Below are positions 12,318-24,949 of a DNA stretch of 64,000 nucleotides, in pieces. The DNA lies in assembly GCA_021904315.1 (NCBI GenBank), contig CM038915.1, positions 2,542,001 to 2,606,000 on the forward strand, read 5' to 3'. The notes beneath the pieces were generated by a model. The model searched no databases. It was not told the DNA's origin and saw only the letters and a list, made by a program, of their open reading frames with translations. Within the stretch, counting starts at the first letter, position 1. Each line of letters begins with the position of its first letter. Position numbers and translations under genes: made by a program. Origin of the DNA: Sphagnum magellanicum. Lineage: Eukaryota > Streptophyta > Sphagnopsida > Sphagnales > Sphagnaceae.

Positions 12318-13759
12318 ATGCCTCCTTACAAGATCGAAATCGAGTGCACTGCATACTGCAGGTTGGTTTGCCTTTGGCGTTTTGTTCTTGAGGATTCTAT
12401 AAGGGTTTTGTTTGTGTATTTTGATAGGGTTTTTTTTTTCTTCTGAGGATTCTCTGCTTTCTTGGTGTGTTGAGACGTGGAGTGCAGTAGTGTACTGGGT
12501 TTCTGGATTCTCTTTCTGCTGTGAGTGTAAGTAATGCAATTCGTTTGTGGTCTTGCTGCTGCTGCTGTAGAATTCTTTCACACCAAACTTTTTGTGTGAC
12601 AGGAGTGAGCTGCTAAATTTCATCTTCCTCTTTGCATTTTATGAAGCAACAAGAAGCTTTGATTTTGCACTAAAAATATATGCAAATTTGGATTGCTACT
12701 TTGGTTCCATGAAGCCTATCACATGTGCTCGTGATCCGACACTATCGGTGCTCCCCTTAAAATGTATTTTCTTTCACAGAGAGGAGGATTCTCATTACAT
12801 TCTATGACTTTGTTTTCTAAGGAGAAAATGGCTTGTGGTCTCAGTGAGTGCTTCCCCTAGAATGTGGTTTCTTCGGAGAGAGGATTGTCATTTCATTGCA
12901 TGACTTGTTTTGTCAGGAGACACTGGAATAAAGGCTGGGCTTTTATGACTGATGTTTTGTAGAACTGGTTGTTTTCATTTTGCAGCTGTGGATATTGCTG
13001 TAATTGGCAATGGGGCTTGAAACTTCCAGGACCTTTTTTCCTTGGTTTCACACCTTCTTGGATGCCTATTCGCCTACGGCACCGTAAGAAAGGGAACCTT
13101 GATAATGCAAAGTTACCCATCTTTTCCAAGTGAGTTCCTTCAGAGTGTCTGTCTGTTCCGTCTCTAGAAACCTTTGAATTTAGCACCAGTAATTGTGAAG
13201 TGCTAACAAGTGCTTAAACCTTCTGGTAAGGCCTTTTGCGAAATCTGGAGAGATTTTACGGAAGAATGAATGCTTGATCATGTTGACCTTTTCACTGTTT
13301 GATGATTAATGTACAAATTCTTTTGTCTGCTGAATCTTCATAAGACTATGGACGAATCTGTATCAAAACATGGGATTTCCTCCTAACCATGTGAAGTCTT
13401 GGGAATCCTGCTCACCTTTACTTGTTCTTTCTCTGGCTCAACTGTCCTTCCATGGTATAATTTCCAAAAACCCTGTTAGTTATCATGTGTTTTTTCTGGC
13501 TTTGTCTTTCAGTGGCCACAAGTTTTACTGATCCCCTTGTTGTTTGCCTTCAGGATTCTATTTTTTTCATTTCTTCTGCTTATGTTGTGTCTCACAAGAA
13601 AATTGGCTAATTCTAGGAGTAATACTTTTGTCCACTCCTCCTGTTTTTGAGCTTGTCTCTCGTTTCCTGCTTTTTGCCAATCGAGGATGATGTTTGGTTG
13701 TTTTTTTTTCCCACATGGATGTGTAAACAACAGTGATTTGGAAGGTTGCCTATTGGTAG
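12318..13759 (+). other. Probable 5' exons and introns of the 3D-domain gene (unresolved)
   Basis: The stretch is T-rich with several intron-like acceptors and short open frames, as expected for leader exons and introns of the downstream gene. The first clear coding exon starts after the acceptor at 13757-13759. No upstream exon could be confirmed by homology. Confidence 0.35.
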
Positions 13760-14913
13760 GTTCTGGACAGCAACAACCCAGAATGGATCACCTTATTATG
13801 GTCTCACATCCAATGGAAGATTTCCTGCACAGGTATTGGATTTCATGTGATTTCTTATTCGAATCCCATTTTTATCCATTTTGAACATTTCTGGTGATAA
13901 ATTTTTGATTGCTCTTGGAAGATGTTAGTTCTGATGAACTTCATATCCTATTTGTTTGCAGGCACGACCACCCATACTTTCAAGTCTAAGCTTGATGCAA
14001 TATCAAAAGCTTCCTGGTCGTTTACTTTTTTTCCCATGGCGCCTCTTTCCAAGGCATGGGTCCATTGCTGCTGATACAGATTTCTACCCCTTTGGAACTC
14101 GCATGTTTGTGCCTGGCTATGGCTGGGGTGAGGCACGTCCACCTATAACCCTAAATGCTCTTGTCTCATCACATCTCTGAATTACTCGTTGCTGGCAATT
14201 TCAGTTGGCTAATATATTCATCAGAAGACAATCCTGATTTCCTGAGAGTGGGGTTTTTATGGAAGCAGGTGGAGGATAGGGGAAAAGCAATCAAGGGACC
14301 CAAAAGAATTGATTTGTACCATCGTTCTCATAGGGAAGCTCTCCAATGGGGTCGCCGAAAGCTTCAGGTTTTCTTTTCTCATCTATAATCACTCACCACA
14401 TGTCTATAATTGCTCAACTATTTTAAACATATTTGCTTAACAAGAAAACTGTTTAGGGGAGGAATATGGGATTTCTTGTTTTGACAAATATGAGAAATGA
14501 GGTGAGGAAAAAATTGGTACTGTTCTTAGTTTTGCTGGGAACTTCAAAGTCTGAAGTGAGCATCATACTGGTACTTATGGAAACTTTGAAGTTCACTTGA
14601 TGCTCAATTCAAACTCAACAGAGTGTCAGTAATAAGCTATTGACTTTGTTACTTCCACACAACACATTGAGTCAGGAACACTCTGCTGTAAGAATTTATA
14701 GACAGAAGTTGCTTGTTTAAAGTGCAATATAGTAACCCAATTGGTTTAGTCTTGTTACCCTAGATTTTCTCTGCATGCTTACATGATTGCATCTTTCTTC
14801 TGCAGGTTCTGGTTGTGAAACCAGGAGAGAGCACCTTGGATCTCCTGAAAGTTCCAAAGCCTGTGAAGTCTGTGTTAAAGGGCTTAAACTGGTTACGAGG
14901 GCTTGTGTTCTGA
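13760..14913 (+). CDS. 3D (Asp-Asp-Asp) domain protein, C-terminal exons
   Basis: Exons 13760-13832, 13962-14127, 14269-14367 and 14806-14913 encode, in order: FWTATTQNGSPYYGLTSNG; RPPILSSLSL then LPGRLLFFPWRLFPRHG; IAADTDFYPFGTRMFVPGYG; VEDRGKAIKGPKRIDLYHRS then HREALQWGRRKLQ; and VLVVKPGESTLDLLKVPKPV, ending in tandem TGA stops. The three aspartates (AADT, EDRG, RIDLY) and the FGTRM and GYGWG stretches match the 3D double-psi barrel known from bacterial MltA and YabE-type cell-wall proteins. The junction 14127/14269 is off by one base with simple GT-AG splicing, so either the true site differs or there is an indel. Upstream exons are unresolved; an ATG at 12318 (MPPYKIEIECTAYC, then a GT) is a weak candidate start. 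No signal or transit peptide could be read. Confidence 0.75.
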
Positions 14914-17545
14914 TGATGGGTTCTAGCTCTGCCTTCCAGGAACTGTTGGAATCATGGCAAGGCTTTCCATTAAAGGTCATGGATTGCTCAGATTCAAAAG
15001 GTAATATATCATTTGAGTTAGAGTGGTGTCTCTGGTATCAAAAGTGCTCTCTGGTATCAACAGCTCAGATTTGCAGCTGTTGTTGAAGCACTTGGTAATA
15101 TTCATGAAGTAAGTTGTGTGCTTGAATATCAGGTTCAGTTTGAGCTCTCAAGGCAATTGTGCATAATAATGTTCACAAGCGAAACAAAAGTTATGGTTTA
15201 ACAAAAGTCCAAAGGCATGAAACCATGCAACTCTTTTAGTGACTTCCTGATTGACAAAAGCATGGTGTCTTGCCTTTTAGTACAACACCTCTCATTTGTG
15301 TTCTGAGGTTTTGTGAAACCAAAGGGTATTTCCATCATTGGACCCCTTAACTATTGATCCTTGTTTGTGAAAGCCATCATGTGATCATGTGCTTGGCAAT
15401 GTTGAGTGGTATAACAAACCCTAATCAGAACCAAAAATGGAGGACTTATAAATCTATGGCTTTTTAGTCCAAGAAGGTTAACTGTAGGTTTAGACCATGA
15501 GTAGTTGTGTTATGCATGCCAAGCTCTAATGTCACTCCCAAAGGATAGCTTTCCAAATAATAAGTAGTAAGACTCTGTTTGCACTAATTTCAGTTATTGG
15601 CAAATTAAGGTGGAATCAAAATTTTAAATGAATTTCATGTACAAAAAGATAAAATTTTTGATCAATGTTTTTTCTGTCAATTTTCTGAGAATCCATCTAT
15701 CTTTGCTCCCAAACACAATGTTATGGGGCTTCTCAATTGGCAATGACAATACATCGTGTGACCACATTTTTAATTGTGATTATGTATCTTAATTACAAAC
15801 TGCTAATGTTCCAATTTTGCTTAGAATGCCATTTCCTTGAAGAGAGCCATTTTCTTGTTTAGCCAAAGCCCAATGCAATATTTCTTAATAAACCCAAGAT
15901 GGATAGTTATCTAAATTGCATCAATGAGCTCGAGCTTATTTTCCCTGGCTAAATTTAGCTTGTTGGTTTAAAATATTTTCAAAATGGCAAAAAAACTATG
16001 TGTTTTTTCAGTTTTCAAGTTGCCAAAGTTCAATTTTGGGGAGGGCGGGAACAATTGCCAAATTTCTCTTTTGGGCCTAGCATGTAGCAAAAAATGGGAA
16101 GGATGCTTTATCTTTTTTACTTTCATATCCTATTTATAGTCAAGTTTGGCTAAACCTTCTAATGGGTGATTGCCACTTTAGGTACATCACAAAAATGGGG
16201 GGGGAGAAAAAAAAACAAAAAACCATTGGCTTGGAGTGTCATTAGACCTACTTCCTCGGTTGGTTTATTACCTAGAATAATGGTTAAGGTGCCTAGTATT
16301 CAACACTTAAAGGGCATCAACATACTAGAAAAAAGGCTTAATTATGGCAAGATTTTTTGCACTTAATATTGTTGGTTATGATGAAAGTGATGAGCTAATA
16401 TATTTTTACAGACCTTCATAAGGTTAATATGACTCATTCTTGTCATGTTTGTTTGTGTTTGACCACAAATGACACAAGATTTAGTGGGTTACCCTTACAT
16501 GTTTTGTGGAGTTCAATGTCTCTACAATCTATCTATGGAGGTCATAACCATCTTAGTGCATGTGTGCAAATTGCTTGTATGGAAGAGTATGCCAATTTGG
16601 ATTAGTGCATGCAAAAATATACACAAGCACAAAATGAGGTATACAACCAGAGCTTGTTTACGAAGATCCCATCCATACCTTCTGCAAGGGAATTGTCAAA
16701 GAGCTTTGCAAGTTATACAAGTCTTTGGAAACTCCTTGTGAGTAACTCTAACAAAGTCTCTCACAACTTGCATATGAGTTTACTTCAGTGGGGGCAGAGG
16801 TGGGGGGGGGGGACTGAGTAGTTTGTGATGGTTTCTGATTTGAACCACAAAGTGGGTCTTCAAATCTGAACTCTCAAGTGGTTGTCACATTTTACCAAGA
16901 CAAACAGAAATAACTGAAAAAGCAGCATGAACTCATGAAAGATATTGCTAGACTTGCTCCCTGGGTGACATTTCTAATAACATTGGAAAAAACCTCCATT
17001 GAATGAAGGGTACCTACACAAACTGATGAATAAGTCAAGCATTGTCTCTGATTTAGGATTCACATGAACAAAAACTTAAGTTAGCTGGAACATGAGAAAC
17101 AAACCATGACCTCAACCCTAAACTGGCCAAAACACAGAAAATTCCTAACCTAAATTTCAAAATGTTTTAATTTTTGATATTTTGTTGATATTTTTCGCAG
17201 AAATGTGGTAGTGTGAAAAACCTAGGTTTTAAAAAAAAATCATTTCCACCATTATCATGCACTCTTAGAAAATTAAAACTTAACTAAGGGTTAATTGAAA
17301 TTTACTCGAACCTAATTGCTAACCAAGAACTATCCAAATTTGAATAAAAGAAATCGAATTTGAGACAATTTATAAATTGATAACTAGGAATTGAATTGTA
17401 CCTTATTTGTATCTAATAAAAGAGTCTACCTATAATTTAGAATCAAAAAACAATTTAGTTGGAAGCTTGAATTACTTTTTAAAATCCAAAAACCACCCAA
17501 CATTAGTGGCTACTTTGACCTCACGATGTGTTTTTCATTGTACTT
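14914..17545. other. Intergenic DNA without recognised genes
   Basis: No coding region with a recognisable domain is seen on either strand. Poly-G/poly-A stretches near 16200 and 16803 and increasing AT content toward 17000 are the only landmarks. Confidence 0.55.
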
Positions 17546-18480
17546 TCAATTAAATTTGAATTCAATTCAATTAAATTTTTTGAATCCAATTTATTTGAAT
17601 TTCAATTCAAGTTCAATTTAGTTCAAGTTGCATGTAATGTCATCCAATATTTTCATTTGAATGGAACATGATTTTCAAAAAATCAATTGATTGTCATTGG
17701 TAGGGTGTAATATGAAATATCCCAAGCTTATGTTAGATCTTTCATGTGGAGGTGAAAAGGGTTAAGTAGATAGGCTCGAAAGAAGTAGGTTATTAAACTA
17801 TTTTAATATATGTAACATGGACATTAAACTTAGCACATGTTAATTTCCCTTTTCATATCCATGAATATGAAGATCCATGAAGATGGGTAGGACAAAGAAA
17901 TGAGATAGTTATTAGAAAACGAGTGAAGTAGCTGAGCCTAGAAAATAAAAGAGGTAGGTATGAATGACACAAATAGATAAACGTAATATTTTTATTATAT
18001 AGATTTAAGTATGAGTCTATAAAAAATATTAATTTTTTTGAATTTGATAGATGAATTGTTCATTCACTACAACATTGATATGGATTGAAGAATATAACAA
18101 TGTGGAAGAAATTCAAATATATTAAATTCATTTAAGTTTTTGAATGTAATTTACATCAATTTATTATTAAAAAAACATAATAAAGGTTTTTTAAATAGTT
18201 TTCTTTTCCTCTTTTTTTCCATTTTGTGATGTAGCCAAAGTGGAATCATCCAAAATAAGATTTAGCCATAATTAGGTATGAATTTTTTTTTTCCAAAATC
18301 CTTTTGCATTTTTGGCTACGTAGTGAATTCACTTGCTATAAAACCCTAGAAATTTTGGGCCATTTATTAAATCAAAATAATTTTTATATATTGAAAATTT
18401 TCAAAAAAATCTGCAAAAATTTCCCATAAGAAAAATCACTAGCCCATGTTGAAAATAGATTGGTAAATTGATCAACCTCT
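17546..18480. repeat. AT-rich dispersed repeat, copy 1
   Basis: This stretch matches 47840-49065 in the same order and orientation. Shared landmarks include agttgcatgtaa, ccaatattttcatttgaatg, atgttagatctttcatgtgg, cttaacatg-type spacers, ttttgtgatgtagccaaa and aagaaaaatcactag. No coding capacity is apparent. Copy 1 lacks the 332-bp insert found in copy 2. It ends about 0.6 kb before the CACTA transposon. Confidence 0.85.
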
Positions 18481-19110
18481 GAAAAGCAAGTTACTACTAG
18501 AGTACATGGAGTACATGGGCAAGTTCAGCACACAAGTGCCAAATAATTTATTTATTTAAAATTTAACATTTGGCCTGTGAGTTTTTTATTTTGAACTTTT
18601 TGGCATATAAAAAATTTAGATATTAAATTTTAATTCAACTTTAGAGTTCTCTTATTGCCCTTTTGGTGAGTGTGTTCACAACTAATGTGCTCATCTATAC
18701 TAAGCCAAGGTTTGATTCCAAATTCCTACAATTTAATTTTTTGGAATTTTTGATGATAGGGTTAAAGTTTTTTTCTAAATTTTTAAATTTTTTTATAATT
18801 AAATTTACGTGAAAGTCGCCCTTATACTACAATATATTTCAAAGGAAAGTTTGACACACCATTACCAAATAATATAATAAAGATGTCCCAACCAACTTCA
18901 ACATTTGATCTAGATTTTAAAGATTTTAAGCCCCCATAACTTGATTTTTTTTTTTTAATTTGGGATTTTCAATATTTATGGGAATACAACATTAAAGGTC
19001 TAGGCAAACCAAATTATCATTGATAGACCACATCATGATGCAAATCTTTACATCCAAAAACCAATTACAATTGCCCATTTCTTTTCAAATGTTTGTTTGC
19101 GCACCACATT
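18481..19110. other. AT-rich left flank of the CACTA element
   Basis: No genes are seen. Bases 19036-19100 closely resemble 34806-34872 on the other side of the transposon (shared tgcaaatctttaaatcca-type, accaattacaa and atgtttgtttgc blocks). Bases 19108-19110 (att) are the left target duplication. Confidence 0.7.
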
Positions 19111-19640
19111 CACTACTACATATTGTGCCTTTTTGCGAAGGGCTAAACGAAAAACCTGAAGGGTTTGCGAAGCAAAAACAAAAAACCTGAAGGGTTTACG
19201 AAGCAAAAACAATCTGCCATATTTGCAATGCGACACGCATCGCAATTTGTGGTGCACCACCCATCGCTAATTTATAATGTACCTTTAATCATCGCAACAC
19301 TTTTGCGACATATACAACAAAAAGAACTTTGCGACCCGCTCAGTCTCTGTCCACCCTAGCGATATTCCACACTTCGCAACGTTTAATCATACTCAAAACA
19401 TCGCACATTTTACAATACACAAAGTATCGCTACAAACTTTGAGAGTCACAAGACATCGCAAGCTTGCATTATTTGACGCCTTGCATTTTGCGTTTGAATA
19501 TGTATCGCAAACTTCATCACAAATTTTTACAAAACTTTCCGGTGGTGGACGTATCGCAAGTTGTGATGTGCGTTATCTCGCAAATTAGTGAAAGGGTTAC
19601 TGGAGAAGGAAGTTTCGCAAAAGGTTTCGCAATGTCGTCT
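19111..19640. repeat. Left subterminal region with TCGCAA/TTGCGA motifs
   Basis: The first 500 bases of the element hold many short TTGCGA, TCGCAA and GCGAAG motifs in both orientations, plus a direct pair of cctgaagggttt. In known CACTA elements such subterminal arrays bind the TnpA-type protein during transposition. The binding role here is inferred from position. Confidence 0.7.
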
Positions 19641-19902
19641 GATTCCCAAAACACCATAAAAAATTTAAAAAATCTTTTAGACCAAATGGAAGCTATAAAT
19701 CCACTTAACCATTATTATAATCTATTTTGCCTTGGTAGACTGAGTGAAAATATCAGTAAAGTACGCATAGCAGTGCTCCTATTCTTAAAAATAAAATTAC
19801 ACAATGGAGCAGAATAGGCAGAAAATGACACAATGAACATTGTGCAGTAATATAGAACCACAAGCTTGAATGGCAATTTGCATAAAAATAGTGAGGAGTA
19901 CA

Positions 19903-22900
19903 TTATACGTGGTCATCATCCACCTCAGAGGTTGTGAGCACAACCTCTGGTTTCTCACCTAGAATAGAACGGGACCGTGGCACATATGTGACAACAAGTG
20001 ACCACTCCTCTGGGTTTGGGGGATAAGGAAGATAAAAACATTGTTCTACATGACTGGGAAAAGTAAATGGCTCTGAAGTTTGCCAATGAAATGGCTGATA
20101 ACTGGTGGCAGATGTCTTTAACCGTGTGTGTCCGCACTCATCCTGAACTACAGTGCAATTTGCACCAGCAAGGTTCACTTTAAACCACTTGCACTTAAAC
20201 ACATACTCTTCAAACTTTGAATGTGCATCATAAGATACCACCAAGATCTCTTCTAGCTTTCCATAATGTGGCACAATATCTCGAACAATATTCCTATCAT
20301 GCCGACTGCTTCTAGAGTCCTGAATGAATTGCCCTTGAACTCCACAATCAAAGGTGCGGCCCTTCTTTTCATCCAAACTGGAAATCCTGAAATTAATATT
20401 GTGTTAGGCATTGTGAATCAACAACTTATATGATAATAGAAACTTCATGCCCATAAAAATCATCCTAGAACATTCTAAAAAACTTGTCTGGAATGTGAAG
20501 ATGAGTTAATATGCATAATGAAATAGAAAAAATAAATACCTGAAATGTCTTCCTTGTGTCCACATTGCTGAACGTGTTGTCACAACTCTCAGTGGTCCAT
20601 GAACAATGGTGCGAACATCATCTGTGATCTCTGGAAAACATGTTATACTTTCTCCTTGTGCCAACAATTGATCCATTTCAGCCAACTTCTCTTTCATGTA
20701 CTTATGAAACGTAGGAAAAATCCTTGATCTCCCACTCATACTTTTGGCATTCTCATAGAAGTTCCTCCACTCTTCCATGACATTGCTATTATTCAACATG
20801 AATGTGGTCAGCTGAATTAACTCTGTAGGTAATAACATACGTGTTTTGATGGCACTAGTCAAACGGTCTTCCTCCTCTTCTCTTTCCTCCATCCAGACAT
20901 GAGGACATGATGGATCTATAGTGGCCAAGATGTTGGTGCAATAAAACATGCTCTCTGCTGCCAAGTGTCCTGTTGCCATGCTTCCCTCCACTTGTGCATG
21001 GTTACGGACATAACCCTTTAATACTACCATATACCTTTCAAGCCAATACATCCACCGACAATGCACAAGACCAGCAATGGCTATCTCATCCACAAGGTGA
21101 ACTAATAAATGCACTTGACAATCAAAAAATGATGGAGGGAAGGCCTTTTCCAACTTGCATACCACCTCTGCTGCTATTACCCTCATTCTTGGAATCTCCT
21201 CTACAAATAACTCCTTTGAGCATACCCATTTCAACAGATATCCCAATGACCAAAGAGCATCTTGTACTTCTGCACTGGCTAAGCCTATTATTGCCACAGG
21301 CAATATGTGCTGCAGTAAACGATGATAGTCATGTGTCTTGAAATACCTTGGCCACTTGTGGTCATCGTCCCTACCAAAAGCTTTTTGAAGATTAGCTGCA
21401 TAACCTGCAACAAGGTACCATAAAATTATACAAAAGTATCCTAAACATCCAACAGATAGCATTCTATACTTCAAACTCTTTTTCTAGTATAAGGCATAAA
21501 TATTTAAATATAAATAAAAGCAACAGAGTACTTCTAAATTCAACCCTTGCCATCAAAGTTCAAACCTGTAGGGAATCGCATCTCTCCTATGCGATTTCGA
21601 AAGTCTCTTTTTTCCTGTGTAGTAAGTGTCCATGGAGCTGATGGTCGTTGCTCAATACTTGTGTTAGGATCAACAATAATCCACACATCGGGATGCCTCT
21701 CAAAATCCTCACAGGCCTCCCTAAAGTTACTGTCCTTCTCTCCATAGAGTCGTTTTATGATAGCCTTTCCCACATTTCCCTCAATGTGCATGGGGTCCAA
21801 GAGATGACGTATTTTCAGCTCACCCCAGTAGGGCAAGCTGTTGAGTATACCCCACCTTGTCAATCCACTACCCTCAAACACCATAGAATCATTTGGGTCA
21901 ATAACTCTATTGGCCACATCCCTCCAATATGCAAAAGTGGTAGCTTCTGGAATATCACGCTCATCACCATAAGGCATGTCAAAAGATGAAAATAAAAGTG
22001 GGTCTGATCTCAGATCATGTCCCAGTGGAAGAAACTTTGTATGGCCAAGGTAAACAATTTTGCGAAGATGGTTTGAGTATTTAGCCATGTCCTCCAAACT
22101 TGGGCCACATGTAGAGCAGGCCTTGTAGCCTTGAGTTTGCAGCCCACTTACAAAACCAAACCCTGATTGTAGAAGAACTGAATATTAGAACAACAAATAA
22201 TCACAAAACAGAATAATAAAAAAATATATAGAGGCAACCCAGGATAATCATGCATTGTCCACATGCAGATTGCCCTCAACTTGAATACACGTGGTATTCC
22301 TCCAGTGGTCTTCCTCCCATCATATGCCCATACTCCATCCCATAGCGTTTTGAGCTCATCGACCATTAGTGCTAAATAGGTGTCTATGTTTTTCACCTTA
22401 CTTGGCCCTGGGATAATAAGAGAAAGCAGCAAAAATCCTTTTTTCATAGACAACCACGGAGGAAGGTTGTAATTCATGACAAGAACTGGCCAAACAGAGG
22501 TAGGTCGTCCCTTTCCTCCAAGTGAATGTGGACTAACACCATCTGATGCTAACCCCAACCTCACATGCTTAGGGTCACGCTCAAACTCTGGCCATGTTGA
22601 CTCCACATGCTTGTGAGCAGGAGAGTCAACCGGTAACCTCATAACACCAAGCTCTGATTGATGTTTCTTATGCCAAACCATTAACTCGGCCAAGTCTATA
22701 CATTGATACATGTGCAGCAAGCGAGGAATAATGGGAAACCACCTTACTGATTTCCTGGGCACCTTCTTTGTAAGCATGTGAGGATCATATCAAGCCTCTT
22801 CACATGTACTGCACTCCGTTAAATGGGCATTGTTCCCATGAAATAACATGTAATCATTAACACATGCATGGACAATTTGATATTCCATGCCTATGGAGGA

Positions 22901-23401
22901 TAAGATTTTTTTAGCCTCCTTCCAAGATCCTGGCAAAACATTTTCCTTAGGCAGCAAAAGGCTATGACAAAACTGGAAAATGTCTGACAACATAGTATTG
23001 TTTGCCTTGTGTTTTGCTTGGATGTTTAACAACCCCAGTATGGCTGCTAAACGACTTAACCTTGCACCTTGAAAAATAGGTGTTTGAGCATGTGCCTCCG
23101 CCTCTTGCCACTGCCGTTGTCCCTGGGCAATATGTTGATGACGTGGATCATCTGCATTGGCTCCTTCATCATGTGGGTTGCCAGACATATCATCATCAAC
23201 TATGTCAAGTCCAAACCAATCAACCATGAAGTCATCCATTGCTTGTTTTTGGTTTGTAGGCAGTGGTGTTTCCTGAACTGGTTGAGAGACATCTTCATCA
23301 TGAGCAGACAAGTCATTTGATGAAGAATGAATTGATGAAGAGTCTGATTTGTGTGGCATGCCCATTTCCCGATATGTTGCTCTCAACCTCCGTGGCAGCA
23401 T
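19903..23401 (-). pseudogene. CACTA tnp2-family transposase with one in-frame stop
   Basis: Coding blocks, 5' to 3': about 23401-22240, 22161-21553, 21408-20541 and 20393-19903; junctions are approximate. Transposase_21 landmarks: WKEAKKILSSIGMEYQIVHA and CSTC; KHVRLGLASDGVSPHS; PVLVMNYNLPPW; FKLRAICMWTMHDYPG; FVSGLQTQGYKACSTCGPSL; VYLGHTKFLPLGHDLR; and LPYWGELKIRHLLDPMHIEG. A DUF4218-like block follows (KTHDYHRLLQHILPVAI, LEKAFPPSFFDCQVHLLVHL, GYVRNHAQVEGSMA), then a DUF4216-like tail (GKLEEILVVSY, YVFKCKWFKV, LVVTYVPRSRS). A TGA at 22790-22792 interrupts an otherwise continuous frame (CEEA-stop-YDPH). The rest is nearly open, so inactivation looks recent. The junction near 22240/22161 is one base out of phase for simple GT-AG splicing. 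Confidence 0.9.
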
Positions 23402-23565
23402 GTCTTCAGAAGGCCGATTCTATGCAATACCAAATCCAGAAGATCTTAACTATATACCAAGCATAGTTGCATATTACATTATAAATAAAAAATGCCAAAA
23501 TGCATGTATATTGATATGGTATGTTATGTCTTAAACAAAGTACATAGTTCAGAAATGGTGGAATC

Positions 23566-24356
23566 CTAATTCCACTCATAGTGTGTAAACAACTCATCTC
23601 CTGATCTGATGGTCCTAGTAGCTATAACCAAGCAATGGTCTTCATGATAAGTCTGGCCATATGGTGCTAGAGGAGGTCCCTCAACAAAAACCCACTCACA
23701 ATTAGCCCTGCGCTTAGGCTGAGTCCCCATCGTACTGTTGATGAAACCAACAATGTTTCCAGAACGTATGGGGTCTCCATTTATCACCCTCCCATCACTA
23801 TGCTTCCTAGTGCTACCAGCAAAGGTGTCCATCTCAAGAGCAAAGGTCTTCCACTCAGGATGTTGTGTGAGGATCATGTTCCAATGTCTTCTCTTATAGA
23901 TAGGCCCACCATAAGGGAACAAAGTAGGACCCTCTCTACGACAAATAGCTGAATCTTCTACAATGATGTCCTCACAAGCATATACTCCATAGCCATGCCT
24001 CTCTCCAAGTGTAGAGGTCTTAACAATCCATCGTCTACCCCAAACCACAACCTCTTCATCATAGGGCAAACTATCAAGCAACCCAAGAATTGCAGGGTTC
24101 CATGATTGGATAATATTGGCACATTTGCCAGTGAACTCACACATACCCCATCTGCCCTCAACAATAGTCCCTCAATTGGACGTTGTGCTTTGGATCGTTG
24201 TCTAACGGAGGGCACACGTGGCCTTGCCTCATGATGTGGCTTACTGGCCTCATGAGAGGTACCAATCCCTACAGCAAATGCCTGCGAAAATGCATTTCCT
24301 ATGGCAGCTAAAACCCCTTGTGATAAAACATAGGGTGGTGGTGTCATACAGGAACC
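23566..24356 (-). CDS. SET-domain-like coding segment inside the CACTA element
   Basis: Read 5' to 3', the segment has SET landmarks in order: GERHGYGVYACEDI (the N-terminal GxG turn), LFPYGGPIYKRRHWNM, DGRVINGDPIRSGNIVGFIN, RANCEWVFVEGPP, HCLVIATRTIRSGDELFTHY and EWN before the stop at 23566. These correspond to SET-N, the pseudoknot strand region and the C-terminal GDEL..Y block with the catalytic-type tyrosine. The NHSCxPN motif is replaced by FINST...ANC, so lysine methyltransferase activity is doubtful. The clean SET frame starts at MCEFTGKCANII (24144). The upstream part, from the acceptor at 24357 (SCMTPPPYVLSQG), is in another frame, so a frameshift or extra intron lies near 24150. 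It sits between the Cys-rich leader exon and the transposase, all on the same strand. Confidence 0.7.
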
Positions 24357-24474
24357 CTATTACATTCAAAAAACCACAACAAACCATGGAAGTGAAAATA
24401 GTTTCAAAGAGGATTTCATGAAAAATAACATGTATCAAAGAGGAAAAATGACAATGGTAAAATGATCCACTTAC

Positions 24475-24732
24475 CACATGAGATGAAGAAGCTCCTGGGG
24501 TAAGACCACGATGACGCCCAAATCGCTGAATGTGTTGAGCACAAACATATGACTTTTGTGAAATTTGACCAACACACTTGGTGCATTGGCAAAGCTGCCG
24601 AGGTGGACCATGAGGAGAATGAGACACTTCTGCTTGCGTATGAGCTGATGTGCCTTCATTTGAGGAGGATGAGTCACTAGTGGAGACAACGGAGGAGGAA
24701 GACATATCATCTATCACATTAATAAGGCACAA
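24475..24732 (-). CDS. Cys-rich leader exon of the CACTA minus-strand transcript
   Basis: An acidic, Ser-rich start is followed by LCQCTKCVGQISQKSYVC and HIQRFGRH, a C-x-C-x2-C...H arrangement like the short Cys/His motif often found ahead of tnp2 transposases. A strong donor (gtaagtg) follows GASSSHV at 24475 and joins in phase to the acceptor at 24357. Either this is the first exon of a SET-like protein, or it is alternatively spliced to the transposase starting near 23401. The start Met could be at 24732 or 24702. Confidence 0.55.
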
Positions 24733-24949
24733 ATGTAAAGCAAAGACCAGATTAGACTTTCAAAAATCATGTGATACAACAATATAAACCTTTGACTACT
24801 CATAAATTGAGACTACCTAAACTAAGAAGAAATGCATACCTGCATCCAATGTGGGCTGAACAATGCCTATAAGACTGGTTGCCCGAAACCTTTTGGCATA
24901 TGCAAAAAAAACAACAAAATGTTAAAGCCAGAATAAATTAAACCTTTGC

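Noticed and set aside
12174..12623. Minus-strand frame of 149 codons
   Set aside because: Low-complexity translation of pyrimidine-rich leader DNA of the plus-strand gene.
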